DNA of 46,899 nucleotides from contig NZ_JATAAF010000021.1 of assembly GCF_030341905.1 (NCBI RefSeq), forward strand, positions 1 to 46,899. Reading direction: 5' to 3'. The stretch's first letter is position 1, and every line of letters starts with the position of its first letter. Positions 6,506-15,683 of the stretch are shown here, in pieces. Origin of the DNA: Porticoccus sp. W117. Lineage in GTDB: Bacteria; Pseudomonadota; Gammaproteobacteria; Pseudomonadales; Porticoccaceae. A program made the position numbers and the translations under genes. Below the pieces are notes generated by a model. It was not told the DNA's origin. It was given only the letters and a program-made list of their open reading frames with translations, and searched no databases.

Positions 6506-9148
6506 TTATTGAATCAACATGGTGGCGCTGGCCAGTACCGCCGCACAGGTGGCTTTTACCACAGTGTCAGTACCAGTAGCCGGGTTGGCAGTCATGGTAG
6601 CAATCAGACTGTTGAGTTCTGTGCGCATGGCACCATCCGCAGGCTGGCTGGCCAAATTAGTGCCAACAATATTGTTTAACAATGGGGTGATAATCAGGTC
6701 ACGCTCGCCTTGAGTATCCAGGGCTGTCGCCGCCGCTTCACCGAAGTTAAAGCCATTGAAATAGGTACCGCGCAGAGTCGTGTCTTCTACCAGTGCGTTG
6801 CAGTACTCAATAGCCAATTGCGTAACACCCATCTGGTGAGCGGACAGGAAGCCATTGATGCTCTCCACCGTAGGCAACTGCTGGCGCACGGTATTAAAGG
6901 TGTTTTGTACATCCGTCTGAGTGGCACTGACACCAGTGGCCGCTGCCATGGTGGCGTTGATCTCATCGAAGGTACGCAGGCCAATATCCGATTGTGCATC
7001 CAGGTCTGCCGGGTTCGCCGGGGTAGGTACGGCTGCTTCGGTAAACACATTGGTGTTGCTGCCCAAACGCTCAAAACTGAGGAAGAACTCATCGGCTTCC
7101 GGACCTTTTTCCAAGGCGATAATGGTGCCGCGATCGGACATCACCTGGCCGCTGGCCGTGTAATCGGTGCTATTGAGGGTAATGTCCATATTCTGGTACG
7201 CCTGCCCTACCGGTGCCTCGCGACCATTGATGCCGATGCGCATGCCCTGCACCGGAATATTATCCGGCGTAGCACTGCCATCCAGGCTGATAAAGTACGG
7301 CGCATTAAACAGGTAGCTGTAGCTGTCGAACTGGCTTACCTCCACCACAATGTAGGCATCAGGCACTGACACCAAATCACTGACACTGAACAGCAGCAGG
7401 TATTTGGCACCGACACCGGCATCAAAGTTGTCCTGAATCTGTTCGTCGGTAAGTACACGGTTGTGGACAGCCACCAGGCGGAATACCCCTTGCCACAAGC
7501 GCTGGTTGGAGGTTTCGTTGCCCAGCACAAAGGCAAAAGTATCGTCCCAGTCACTGAGGTTACCGCCGCCGGCACCATCGGCATCGCCGGTGTACTGTCC
7601 ATTCACATAAATGCGACGGCCATTGACCGGATCGTAATTTACCACCACGTGTTGCAAGGTAGCCTGCAGGCGCTCGTCCGCATCGGCGGTAGACAAAGCG
7701 GGTTCGCCGTTGCCGTCAGTCGTGCTGCTGCGGTTAAGGAAGTTGTAATTGTAGAGGGTCTGCCCCAAGGTGAAGTTGCGAATATTGTTGCCACCGGAGT
7801 AGCTGACAATGCCCGCCGGGCCATCTTGGGTGACATTACCCGGCGCTACCCAGGCTTCAATACTGTATTCACCGGTACCGGAAGCGCCCGCAATCAGGTT
7901 GTGCAACTTGGCACTCGCTGCCGTCGTAGCCTGAGCCTTGCCGTCGTTAATGCGAATACCAAAACCGCCGACCCATTCCACGTTGCCACTGATGGTTAAA
8001 TCCATGGCCGGGTCGACACCGCTGGTATCAAAGGCGGTAAAGCCGTTGCCGGTTTTGAATTCGTACTTGGCGATGGCATTGCTCTCGTGGCGGCCGCCAG
8101 TGTTGGCCAGAACACCATCAAACAGAGTCAGTGCTTTACTGATCACCAGGTCGGAATCCACGGTGGTAAGGGGGATACCATCAGCAAACGCCTGGATGGC
8201 ATTTTCCATGGTGGTGGCGTTGTTGGAGCAGTCGTCCCAGCAGTTGTGGAATTCGTCACGCAGTCGAACTACCAAACGCGAGCGGGCCGGGTCGTCCAGG
8301 TCAATTTTGCTCTGTGCCGCCGCATAGGCCACATCAATGTCGGCAGCGGCAAAATACGGCTGCTGAGGTGTGCCGGCATCGTCGCTGTGACAGTTGGCGC
8401 AATACTGAGTGAGTACGCTGTGAACCCCAGAGAAGCCGCTGCTGTCGGCCGGGAAGGTTTTGCTGTCGCCTACATCTTTAATGGTTGGCGCGGTCAGAGA
8501 AACCACCGTGCCACTGCCACCAATACTGTCGTTGGCCCAGTCGGTGATGTAGCCCTGAATAATATCCGCACAGGCCTGATCACTGGCCAACCAGCAATTG
8601 TGGCCACCGGCCACCTGGGTCACCAACATGGAGTTACCCGGATTATTCAAATCCACCACAGCATTGACGGCGTTATAGGCGGTGTTGATGTCGTCAGTAC
8701 GGACAAATGCGGGAGATTGCAAATCGTCACCGTGGCACTGGCCGCAACGGTTGTCTGCCACCAGGTTATCCCACACATGAATTCGAAAACTCTGCACGTC
8801 TGCGGTTTGCGGTGCCGGGCCGTTGTACACAACATTGCCGGTATTGCCGCCACCACCGGGATTGGGGTTGGGTAAGGCTGTTGTGGGGGAACCACTGCCG
8901 CCGCTACAGGCAGTGAGAGCCAGTAGCAAGCTGGGCAGTGCGATTAGCTTCAGCGCTTTGAATACAGGTCGCACGTCGCACGTCTGACGTCGCACGCTAA
9001 AACCAAGCTGCCCGTTTTGAGTTTTTGAATAACCTGTAAGTACAGAGTCACGCATTTCCAAGGTACTGAAAAAGATCTTTGTGGCACGTACTGCTTTTAG
9101 CGTGCGACGTGCGACGTCAGACGTGCGACCAAGTTTTTTAATAATCAC
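6506..9148 (-). CDS. Dihaem lipoprotein with LamG (concanavalin-like) domain
   Basis: An 880-residue exported protein. A lipobox LTAC with Cys81 follows a hydrophobic core (ALPSLLLALTAC). Two c-type haem motifs lie in two related modules: CGQCH at 135-139 and CANCH at 250-254. Each is followed some 45-50 residues later by an HNCW motif. A LamG/concanavalin-like domain (SIEAWVAPGN, NGRRIYVNGQYTGDADG) occupies about 350-580, and a helical C-terminal part follows. The GTG start at 9146-9148 is well supported by AAGGGGGAG six bases upstream and lies 3 bp past the previous stop. Residues about 7-61 come from a translated inverted repeat, giving an abnormally long signal-peptide n-region. Probably an outer-membrane or periplasmic electron carrier that also binds a ligand. 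Confidence 0.82.
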   Translation of the reverse strand: MIIKKLGRTSDVARRTLKAVRATKIFFSTLEMRDSVLTGYSKTQNGQLGFSVRRQTCDVRPVFKALKLIALPSLLLALTACSGGSGSPTTALPNPNPGGGGNTGNVVYNGPAPQTADVQSFRIHVWDNLVADNRCGQCHGDDLQSPAFVRTDDINTAYNAVNAVVDLNNPGNSMLVTQVAGGHNCWLASDQACADIIQGYITDWANDSIGGSGTVVSLTAPTIKDVGDSKTFPADSSGFSGVHSVLTQYCANCHSDDAGTPQQPYFAAADIDVAYAAAQSKIDLDDPARSRLVVRLRDEFHNCWDDCSNNATTMENAIQAFADGIPLTTVDSDLVISKALTLFDGVLANTGGRHESNAIAKYEFKTGNGFTAFDTSGVDPAMDLTISGNVEWVGGFGIRINDGKAQATTAASAKLHNLIAGASGTGEYSIEAWVAPGNVTQDGPAGIVSYSGGNNIRNFTLGQTLYNYNFLNRSSTTDGNGEPALSTADADERLQATLQHVVVNYDPVNGRRIYVNGQYTGDADGAGGGNLSDWDDTFAFVLGNETSNQRLWQGVFRLVAVHNRVLTDEQIQDNFDAGVGAKYLLLFSVSDLVSVPDAYIVVEVSQFDSYSYLFNAPYFISLDGSATPDNIPVQGMRIGINGREAPVGQAYQNMDITLNSTDYTASGQVMSDRGTIIALEKGPEADEFFLSFERLGSNTNVFTEAAVPTPANPADLDAQSDIGLRTFDEINATMAAATGVSATQTDVQNTFNTVRQQLPTVESINGFLSAHQMGVTQLAIEYCNALVEDTTLRGTYFNGFNFGEAAATALDTQGERDLIITPLLNNIVGTNLASQPADGAMRTELNSLIATMTANPATGTDTVVKATCAAVLASATMLIQ
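8967..9130. repeat. Heptamer-armed inverted-repeat element (copy C), inside LamG gene
   Basis: The arms 8967-9004 and 9093-9130 are imperfect inverted repeats built of the tandem heptamer CGTCGCA with a CGTCTGA variant, ending in CGCTAAAA. The 88-bp centre differs from copies A and B. The element starts a few codons after the GTG of the LamG lipoprotein gene and keeps its frame open, encoding an Arg-rich stretch (RTSDVARRT ... VRRQTCDVR). Confidence 0.85.
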
Positions 9149-9151
9149 GTC

Positions 9152-10378
9152 TTACTCCCCCTTACAGTACAACGCCACTTCCGCCCACACCCGTTTGAGG
9201 TTGTGACCGTTGGCAATAAATGAGTTGGTTATGGTGGTCACCTGGCCGCGGTCGTTGCTGTCGCCAGGTTCGCGCAGGCACACCGCGCGGAACACTTTGG
9301 TCACCTGATATTCCGCAAAGGCGCGGCTGTGGGCCAGTTCCATACCCAGAGACTTGGCGCCGTTACCACTGCCAGTCAAGGTGCTGTCCCAACCCAACAG
9401 GCTGTTAACGCCGGCGCGCCAGTAGTTGTCCCAGCCGTCGTCAGGGGTTACATAACCAAAGGGAAAGTTGGTGCTGTTGATGTGGTGCTTGGCAGTCACG
9501 CGGGTGCCGGTTGTTGGGTCGGTCTGACCCACATCGTTGTACACCATTTGGCCGTTAATGCCCGTCGGGTCGTTGTCCGCGTCATAGTTAAAGTTGTAAT
9601 AGGCAAACGCCTGAGCCAGCGGATCCATTCCACTGTGGCAACCGACGCAGTTGTTAAGAAACAGGCGGCTGTCGCCACCGGGGCTGCGAGACACATCCTG
9701 ACGAATACGGTCTGGCGAACGGCTGGTGTCCTGCAGTTGTTCGAGGTCTCGACCCAGATGGTTGAGCAGAGTAAAACGCAACATCGCCCGGTTGGTGCCG
9801 GCAATAAAGAACGCCTGAGCACCGGCGCGGGTGGTCATTACCCCGGCGGTAGCATCGCTGGGCAAACCGTTTACCGACGACTGGGTGCGTTGCACCAGTT
9901 CTGCCTGCAAATCCACACCCTGGTTTTCCAGAGCTTCATAGTGGTTGTTATTGCCGTTGGCGTAGGCGGGTAAGCCCAGCGCCGGGTCACCGATGTAAAT
10001 GATGTCACCGTAGAGCACCTGACGGAAATCCAGTTCGTCCCGCACCAGACCAATGACGGTAGCGGTGTAGTCGTTGAGGGCGACAAACTGGCTTTGATCC
10101 CGATTGGTCCAACTGGCGGCAAAATTTTTCAGAGTAACCCGGTAAAATTCCGGGTTATTCGTCGCCATCAGAGCCGCGTCGATATCGTTGGCGGGGTTGG
10201 CATCCGCCAGTAATGCCTCCATATTACCGAGCACCAGTTCAGATGGTGGCACACCGGCAATACGGTCGTGAATGCGCTTGGCTTGTTCCCGCGGCCCTGC
10301 AAAAGCTGTGGTAGCCGCAAGGGCCATACTCAGAGAAAAACTGAGCAGGCTGACTGTGAGGAGTGGCTTTTTATTCAT
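9152..10378 (-). CDS. Exported monohaem c-type cytochrome-like protein
   Basis: The 408-residue protein has a cleavable signal peptide (MNKKPLLTVSLLSFSLSMAL, cleavage near AFA-GPR) and one haem c motif, CVGCH, at 244-248, followed by SGMDPLAQAFAYYNFN. That CxxCH-x-x-MDPL layout resembles the DUF1588/DUF1592-type cytochromes paired with DUF1501 proteins in other bacteria; this relation is inferred. It is the first gene of the minus-strand arm and is divergent from the HzsA-like gene. It is separated by 3 bp from the LamG lipoprotein gene, so the two are co-translated. Likely role: periplasmic electron transfer or an oxidative step in a polymer- or metal-related process; substrate unknown. Confidence 0.75.
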   Translation of the reverse strand: MNKKPLLTVSLLSFSLSMALAATTAFAGPREQAKRIHDRIAGVPPSELVLGNMEALLADANPANDIDAALMATNNPEFYRVTLKNFAASWTNRDQSQFVALNDYTATVIGLVRDELDFRQVLYGDIIYIGDPALGLPAYANGNNNHYEALENQGVDLQAELVQRTQSSVNGLPSDATAGVMTTRAGAQAFFIAGTNRAMLRFTLLNHLGRDLEQLQDTSRSPDRIRQDVSRSPGGDSRLFLNNCVGCHSGMDPLAQAFAYYNFNYDADNDPTGINGQMVYNDVGQTDPTTGTRVTAKHHINSTNFPFGYVTPDDGWDNYWRAGVNSLLGWDSTLTGSGNGAKSLGMELAHSRAFAEYQVTKVFRAVCLREPGDSNDRGQVTTITNSFIANGHNLKRVWAEVALYCKGE

Positions 10379-10670
10379 GTGCCTCGCCTTATGGTTATAT
10401 CGTCGGCTGGGTTAATTCGGATTATTCGTTGTTGTTGATTGGCATACTATGTCTGCCCACTGTTGCGAACAGCGCAGGATTACCCCCCAACTTGAGACAC
10501 CCTTCTCAGTTCTGCATAAAAGCCGGATCGTCGGCCATTCATCCCCATCAGCAACCATTAAACCGTGACAGAGCGCACGGCATTAATGCCAGTGGCGACG
10601 AAAAATAGCCGCACATAAAAATAAAACCAGAAACATAAAACTGTTGTACCCCATCGAGGAGCCAATCGAC
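10379..10670. promoter_or_regulatory. Divergent intergenic region of the redox cluster
   Basis: This 292-bp gap separates the two arms of the cluster and must hold both promoters. I see no clear -35/-10 pair or operator. GAGGA at 10656-10660 serves as ribosome-binding site for the GTG at 10671. No RNA gene is recognisable. Confidence 0.5.
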
Positions 10671-13400
10671 GTGACAAGCCACTCCCTGCTCAACACTTGC
10701 CCTTTTTTCATAAAAGGTAAAAAAGGGTTCGCAGCAGCCAGCATTCTATTATTGGCGGCCTGTGGTGGCGGTGGTGAAGGCGGCTCTGGCGGCGGCATTG
10801 GCAGCGGTCAAAGCCCCGACCCGGTGGTAGTGGATATCCCTATTTTTTTCGTGCAGCGTCCCTTGCCGGTAGACGATAACGGCAACAGAGAAGCTGATGA
10901 TGTACTCGACCCGGCGGCATTTCGCCCTGGAGCCGAGCTGGTAATGCGCGACCGTGCTTCTCCCAGTGCCGCGGATACAATTATCACGGCAAGCGTGTTT
11001 GCCGAAGACGAACTCTATGACGTCAAGGATTTGGAACCTTCCTTCGACGGAGAAAAATTACTATTTTCCATGCGCGCGCCGGAAATCCCCAACGCCGATG
11101 ACGACGAGCAACCCACCTGGAATATCTGGGAATACGACCGTGTTAACGATGTTCTGCGGCGCATTATCACTTCCGACACCAACGCTCGCGCTGGCCAGGA
11201 TGTAGCGCCCCACTATCTGGCGGACGGCCGCATTGTGTTTTCCTCCACTCGCCAGCGCCAGGCCCGCTCTATTTTGCTGGACGAGGGCAAACCCCAGTAC
11301 TCTGGCCTCACGGAAGATCGCGATACCGAAGCCTTTGTACTCCATGTGATGGAAGACGACGGCAGCAATATTCGCCAGATTACCTACAACCAGAGCCACG
11401 ACCTGGATCCCACCGTACTGAGCACCGGTGAAGTGATGTTCAGCCGCTGGGACAACAGCGCTGGCAATAACAGCATCAGCCTGTACCAGATCAATCCGGA
11501 TGGTCGCCAGCTGGATTTTATGTACGGTTATCACAGCCAGGACACCGGCACCAACAACAGCGAAGGCCGCTTTCTGCACCCCCGTGAACTGCCGGACAAC
11601 CGGGTTCTGGTATCCCTGCGCCCCACGCAAAGCGATCGCCTGGGCGGCGATATGGTGGCGGTAAACATCGCCGATTTTACCGAAATTGACCAGTCGGAAA
11701 TGTCCAACCCCAGCGCGCCCAACAGCGGTGATGGCCAACAATCACTGGCCTTTGCCACAGTCAATACCGACGGCACGCCCTCCCCTCACGGCCACTTCAG
11801 TTCCGTGTTTCCACTGCACGATGGCAGCAACCGCCTGCTGGTGAGTTGGGCTCAGTGCCGCCTGATTGACCCTGCGGACGGCACCACCATCATTCCCTGC
11901 ACCGCCGCCAACCTGGCGCTGGCCAATGTGCAAGAGGCGCCGCCCCTGTACGGAATCTGGAGCTACAACCTGACCGACCAATCCCAGCAGCCCATCATCA
12001 ATGGGGTTGAGGACACTATGTTCACCGAAGTTGTGGCCATGCAGCCGCGCACCCTGCCCGCCAATATCGAAGACGGTGTGCCCGGTGTGACCCTGGATAA
12101 CGACCTGCTCAGTGAAAACGTCGGCGTGCTGCATATTCGCAGCGTCTACGACCTGGATGGCACCGACACTACTGCTAATGGCATCGCCGCTACCTCAGAC
12201 CCATTGCAGGCGGACTTTGCCGCTCGCGACGCGCGTTTTTTGCGGGTGGTAAAAGCGGTGCCCATGCCGGACGAAGACGTGCTGGATTTTGACAACACCG
12301 CCTTTGGCCGCAGCCAAAACCAACTGATGAGGGAAGTATTGGGTTACACACCCATCCAACCGGACGGCTCCGTCAAAGTAAAAATTCCCGCCAACGTGCC
12401 TTTTATGATTTCCGTACTGGACGCCGATGGTCGCCGCATCAGCAACCAACCCATTGGTGGCCGCCACAACAACTGGTTGCAACTGCGCCCCGGTGAAGAA
12501 CGGGAATGCAGCGGCTGCCACAGCGCCACCAGCGAGCTGCCCCACGGCCGCCCCAACGGTGAGGCGCCAAGCATTAACGACGGCGCTATGGTCACCGGTG
12601 TCGCCTTCCCCAACACCACCTCCACCCTGTTTCCCGACGCCGGTGAAACCATGGCGGAAACCCTGAGCCGCATCAACGGTGTCAGTGAACTGACCGTGGA
12701 TTTGATTTTCAGCGATGTGTGGAGTGACCCCACCATCAGCACTCCCGATCCAGACATTCAGTACGAGTATGCGGATTTGGCCACGCCCCATCCCACCTCA
12801 CTGGCCTGCCAGACCAACTGGACCAGCAATTGTCGCATCGTGGTGAACTACCCGATACACCTGCAACCCTTGTGGGATCGCGACCGCCAGGTTTTTGATA
12901 CCGACGGCATTACCCTGCTGCAAGACAATACCTGCACCAGCTGCCACAACATTGTTGACGACAACAATATGCCCATGGAGCCTCTGGGGCAGCTTAATTT
13001 GGCAGGCACACCATCCACTGATGAGCCGGATCACCTGACGTCCTACCGCGAATTACTGTTCCCGGATAACGAACAGTTTCTTGACCCGGATACCAACACC
13101 CTGCAAGACGTGATGGTTCAGCGAACCGACGCCAACGGCAACCTGCTGTTTTTGCTGGATGCTGACGGCAATCAAGTTCTCGATGCCAATGGCGACCCAA
13201 TTCCCATTCTCGACCCGGTAACCGTACCCGCCAGCATGTCGGTAAATGGCGCCTTGGCGAGCCCACGATTCTTCTCCCGCTTCGCCACTGGTGGCAGCCA
13301 CGAAGGCTACCTGGACGACGCAGAACTCAAGTTACTGTCGGAATGGATCGATATTGGTGGACAGTATTACAACAACCCGTTTGATGTACCGCAGAACTAG
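10671..13400 (+). CDS. HzsA-related dihaem lipoprotein with beta-propeller-like N-terminal part
   Basis: A 909-residue lipoprotein: hydrophobic core then the lipobox LLAAC with Cys31 and a Gly/Ser linker. The N-terminal half has TolB/WD-like repeats (HYLADGRIVFSSTRQRQ, LDPTVLSTGEVMFSRWDNS). The C-terminal half carries haem motifs CSGCH (about 613) and CTSCH (about 755). This architecture matches proteins labelled HzsA-related, after the alpha subunit of hydrazine synthase; the resemblance does not imply hydrazine synthesis. I start at GTG 10671 with GAGGA ten bases upstream rather than a TTG at 10644. First gene of the plus-strand arm, 9 bp before the SH3 gene. Likely an outer-membrane-bound redox enzyme or carrier. 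Confidence 0.78.
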   Translation: MTSHSLLNTCPFFIKGKKGFAAASILLLAACGGGGEGGSGGGIGSGQSPDPVVVDIPIFFVQRPLPVDDNGNREADDVLDPAAFRPGAELVMRDRASPSAADTIITASVFAEDELYDVKDLEPSFDGEKLLFSMRAPEIPNADDDEQPTWNIWEYDRVNDVLRRIITSDTNARAGQDVAPHYLADGRIVFSSTRQRQARSILLDEGKPQYSGLTEDRDTEAFVLHVMEDDGSNIRQITYNQSHDLDPTVLSTGEVMFSRWDNSAGNNSISLYQINPDGRQLDFMYGYHSQDTGTNNSEGRFLHPRELPDNRVLVSLRPTQSDRLGGDMVAVNIADFTEIDQSEMSNPSAPNSGDGQQSLAFATVNTDGTPSPHGHFSSVFPLHDGSNRLLVSWAQCRLIDPADGTTIIPCTAANLALANVQEAPPLYGIWSYNLTDQSQQPIINGVEDTMFTEVVAMQPRTLPANIEDGVPGVTLDNDLLSENVGVLHIRSVYDLDGTDTTANGIAATSDPLQADFAARDARFLRVVKAVPMPDEDVLDFDNTAFGRSQNQLMREVLGYTPIQPDGSVKVKIPANVPFMISVLDADGRRISNQPIGGRHNNWLQLRPGEERECSGCHSATSELPHGRPNGEAPSINDGAMVTGVAFPNTTSTLFPDAGETMAETLSRINGVSELTVDLIFSDVWSDPTISTPDPDIQYEYADLATPHPTSLACQTNWTSNCRIVVNYPIHLQPLWDRDRQVFDTDGITLLQDNTCTSCHNIVDDNNMPMEPLGQLNLAGTPSTDEPDHLTSYRELLFPDNEQFLDPDTNTLQDVMVQRTDANGNLLFLLDADGNQVLDANGDPIPILDPVTVPASMSVNGALASPRFFSRFATGGSHEGYLDDAELKLLSEWIDIGGQYYNNPFDVPQN

Positions 13401-13409
13401 AAAAAAATA

Positions 13410-14483
13410 ATGATAATAAAAATGGCCAATACCATTTGGCACGCAGTACAAGGCTTTTTTGCAAAACCAGTCTCCCCCGCAGCTGGTTGGGTGCCCGCAA
13501 TGGCAAACGCAGAGTCCCCCTCCTCCTCGCGTTTGCGTTGGGCACCTTTCCGGCTGCAACTTATTACGTCGCACGTCGCACGTCGCACGTCGCACGCTAA
13601 AACCAAGCACCCTGTAGGTCGGCCTTCAGGCCGACAAGAACGGTGCTACGTAGTAAACACTCTTGTCGTGCTAAAGCCCGACCTACAACGCTCCGAACCA
13701 AAGCGTGCGACGTCAGACGTGCGACGTGCGACCTTCTGCCAAGTACTGCTAACCATCAGCTTACTGACTATTCTGCCAGGCACCGCAACCGCCGACGAAC
13801 CACTTATAGCCACCGTCGCCGACCCTTACCTGGAAATGCACTCCGGCCCCGGCCGCGGCTACCCGATCTTCCATGTGGTGGAAAAAGGCGAAACGGTGGA
13901 AATTCTGAAAAGCCGCACCGACTGGTTCAAAGTGCGGGTTCATCAGGACATTGAAGGCCGCGAGCGCATCGGTTGGGTGCACCGCAGCCAGATGGGACGC
14001 ACCCTGTCGCCCAATGGAGAGCTTCTGGGGCTGCAATACGCGGATTTTGAGGACTTTAAAAACAGCCGCTGGGAAATGGGCATTGCCGCTGGCGACTTTG
14101 AAGGAGCGTCATCATTAAACGGCCACCTGGGCTACCGCCTCACGGAAAACCTCACCACCGAATTGCGTTTGACCCACGCCATCGGCAGTTTTTCCGACAA
14201 CACTCTGGCCAGTATCAATATCCAGAACCAGCCATTCCCACAATGGCGGGTATCCCCCTATTTCAGCTTGGGCGCCGGTGTGATTCGCACCCAACCCAAC
14301 GCCACCTTGGTGCAGGTGGAAGACCGCACCGACAGCGCTCTTAACGTGGGCATTGGCGCCCGCGCCTACATCACCCGGAACATGGTATTGCGAGCGGAAT
14401 ATCGCAGCCACGTCATCCTTACCAGCCGCGACCAAAACGAGGAGGTAAAAGAATGGACACTCGGAATCAGTATCTTTTATTAA
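13410..14483 (+). CDS. SH3-domain protein with C-terminal outer-membrane barrel, repeat-extended N-terminus
   Basis: After a long odd N-terminal part, a signal peptide core is visible (VLLTISLLTILPGTATA then DEP). It is followed by a bacterial SH3 domain (YLEMHSGPGRGYPIFHVVEKGETVEIL ... RIGWVHRSQMG) and a beta-rich region with alternating aromatic residues ending in TLGISIFY, typical of an outer-membrane barrel. The frame starts at ATG 13410 just after the HzsA-like stop; no ribosome-binding site is evident and ATG 13422 is an alternative. About 110 residues between start and signal core come from two inserted inverted repeats (13479-13557 and 13566-13733). Its end overlaps the next gene by 31 bp. 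Likely an outer-membrane partner of the cytochromes. Confidence 0.72.
   Translation: MIIKMANTIWHAVQGFFAKPVSPAAGWVPAMANAESPSSSRLRWAPFRLQLITSHVARRTSHAKTKHPVGRPSGRQERCYVVNTLVVLKPDLQRSEPKRATSDVRRATFCQVLLTISLLTILPGTATADEPLIATVADPYLEMHSGPGRGYPIFHVVEKGETVEILKSRTDWFKVRVHQDIEGRERIGWVHRSQMGRTLSPNGELLGLQYADFEDFKNSRWEMGIAAGDFEGASSLNGHLGYRLTENLTTELRLTHAIGSFSDNTLASINIQNQPFPQWRVSPYFSLGAGVIRTQPNATLVQVEDRTDSALNVGIGARAYITRNMVLRAEYRSHVILTSRDQNEEVKEWTLGISIFY
13479..13557. repeat. Imperfect inverted repeat within the 5' part of the SH3/OMP gene
   Basis: A ~30-bp imperfect inverted repeat with a C/T-rich centre: one arm contains GGTTGGGTGCCCGC and GGCAAACGC, the other GCGTTTGCGTTGGGCACC and ends in GGCTGC. It is unrelated to the heptamer element that follows 8 bp later, so two different palindromic elements are stacked in the same gene leader. 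Confidence 0.6.
13566..13733. repeat. Composite inverted-repeat element (copy A), in frame in the SH3/OMP gene
   Basis: Outer arms of tandem CGTCGCA heptamers ending CGCTAAAACC (13566-13603) and their inverse (about 13700-13733) enclose a second palindrome, TGTAGGTCGG...CCGACCTACA (13613-13687). The total is 168 bp, exactly 56 codons. The reading frame crosses it without a stop, giving TSHVARRTSHAKT and KRATSDVRRAT. Copy B has the same length, nesting and frame. Confidence 0.88.
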
Positions 14484-15118
14484 AAACAGCCGCAGCGTTT
14501 TTCTGCCTGGCCATGTTGCCTATGGCGGCAGACGCCCAAGAGCAAAACGATGACCGTGGTCTCGACCAGATTGTGCTGCCAGACCTGGAGCGGCGCACCA
14601 TTAAAGAATCCGACATCGACAGCGAAAACTTCGAAATCGGTGGCTTTGCCGGCTTTATGAATGTGGAAGATTTTGGCACCAACCCGGTGTACGGCATTCG
14701 CGCCGCCTACCACGCGACCGAGGACTTTTTCCTGGAAGCCACCTTAGGCACCACCGAACTGGGCACCACCAGCTTTGAAGACCTGAGCGGCAATGTGCAG
14801 ATCCTGCCAGATGGTCAGCGCGACCTCACCTATTACAACCTGTCGGTGGGCTACAACCTGTTCCCCGGTGAAGTTTTCCTGGGCAAAGGCCACGCTTTTA
14901 ACACCAATCTGTATTTGATCGCGGGCGCAGGCAACACCGACTTTGCCGACAGCAGCCATTTCACCTACAGCCTGGGCGTGGGCTACCGTTTCTACGCCAC
15001 CGACTGGCTGAGCGTGCATCTGGATATGCGTGACCACGTGTTTAACAGCGATCTGTTGGGGGAAGACAAAACCCTAAACAATCTGGAATTCACTTTGGGA
15101 TTGACAGCATTTTTCTAA
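14453..15118 (+). CDS. Outer-membrane beta-barrel protein
   Basis: The 221-residue protein has a signal peptide (hydrophobic AAAFFCLAMLPMAADA, cleavage before QEQ) and then a barrel-like series of short amphipathic strands ending in ...TLGLTAFF with a C-terminal phenylalanine, the usual sorting signal for barrel assembly. It resembles the outer-membrane beta-barrel domain proteins that accompany SH3/OMP and TlpA genes in such clusters. The ATG at 14453 has a strong GAGGAGG ribosome-binding site and overlaps the end of the SH3 gene, showing coupled translation. Function in the complex is unknown; it may form a conduit or scaffold in the outer membrane. Confidence 0.75.
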   Translation: MDTRNQYLLLKTAAAFFCLAMLPMAADAQEQNDDRGLDQIVLPDLERRTIKESDIDSENFEIGGFAGFMNVEDFGTNPVYGIRAAYHATEDFFLEATLGTTELGTTSFEDLSGNVQILPDGQRDLTYYNLSVGYNLFPGEVFLGKGHAFNTNLYLIAGAGNTDFADSSHFTYSLGVGYRFYATDWLSVHLDMRDHVFNSDLLGEDKTLNNLEFTLGLTAFF

Positions 15119-15168
15119 TAAATGTCATCTCCGCAACAGCGAGCATGACAAAAGAAAGGAGAAAAATA

Positions 15169-15672
15169 ATGGATAAGTTAGCCAAAATTTTTATCAGCGC
15201 CATTATCGGCCTGGGTGTTATTGCTACCACGGTAAATGCCGCCGACCAATCTACAGACAAGGCACCGGACTTCACCCTAAAAAGCAACAGCGGCGATAAC
15301 ATGCGTCTGGCAGAACAGCGTGGCAACGTGGTAATGCTGAACTTCTGGGCGTCCTGGTGTGGCCCCTGCAAACAGGAAATGCCGCTGCTGGATGAGCTGC
15401 ACAAACGCTACTCTCGCGCCGGCTTTACCATTATCGGCGTCAATGTGGAGCGCGACCCGGAAGACGCCAAGCGAGTTTTGCGTGATATCCCGGTGAGCTT
15501 CCCGGTGCTGTTCGACACCGAAAGTAGCGTCAGCAAAGCCTACGACGTCAGCGCCATGCCCACTACCGTGATGATCGACCGGGACGGCAAAATTCGCCAT
15601 CTGCACAAAGGCTTTAAACCCGGTTACGAAAACGAATACCGCAAACAGATCAAACAGTTAATTCGCGAATAA
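15169..15672 (+). CDS. TlpA-family periplasmic thioredoxin-like protein
   Basis: A 167-residue exported thioredoxin-fold protein with a signal segment (MDKLAKIFISAIIGLGVIAT) and the active-site WCGPC at 63-67, plus the cis-proline SAMPTT motif. TlpA/ResA proteins reduce disulfides in the periplasm and often prepare CxxCH apocytochromes for haem attachment. That fits the five haem motifs in this cluster. I start at ATG 15169 because AAAGGAG lies directly upstream; a start at 15145 would put the ribosome-binding site inside the gene. It is followed after 11 bp by the DUF4266 gene. Confidence 0.9.
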   Translation: MDKLAKIFISAIIGLGVIATTVNAADQSTDKAPDFTLKSNSGDNMRLAEQRGNVVMLNFWASWCGPCKQEMPLLDELHKRYSRAGFTIIGVNVERDPEDAKRVLRDIPVSFPVLFDTESSVSKAYDVSAMPTTVMIDRDGKIRHLHKGFKPGYENEYRKQIKQLIRE

Positions 15673-15683
15673 CGGAGGCGGTT

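Noticed and set aside
10430-10460. Sigma-54 promoter (TTGGCATACTATGTCTGC) in the divergent region
   Set aside because: The GG and GC elements are separated by 12 bp instead of 10, so the spacing is wrong.
10671-13400. Hydrazine synthase function for the HzsA-related gene
   Set aside because: Only a partial architectural resemblance is visible and no other anammox-type gene is present.
13566-13610. Tandem heptamers that might look like a CRISPR or satellite array
   Set aside because: The unit is 7 bp without spacers, only four copies in a row, and it forms the arm of an inverted repeat.
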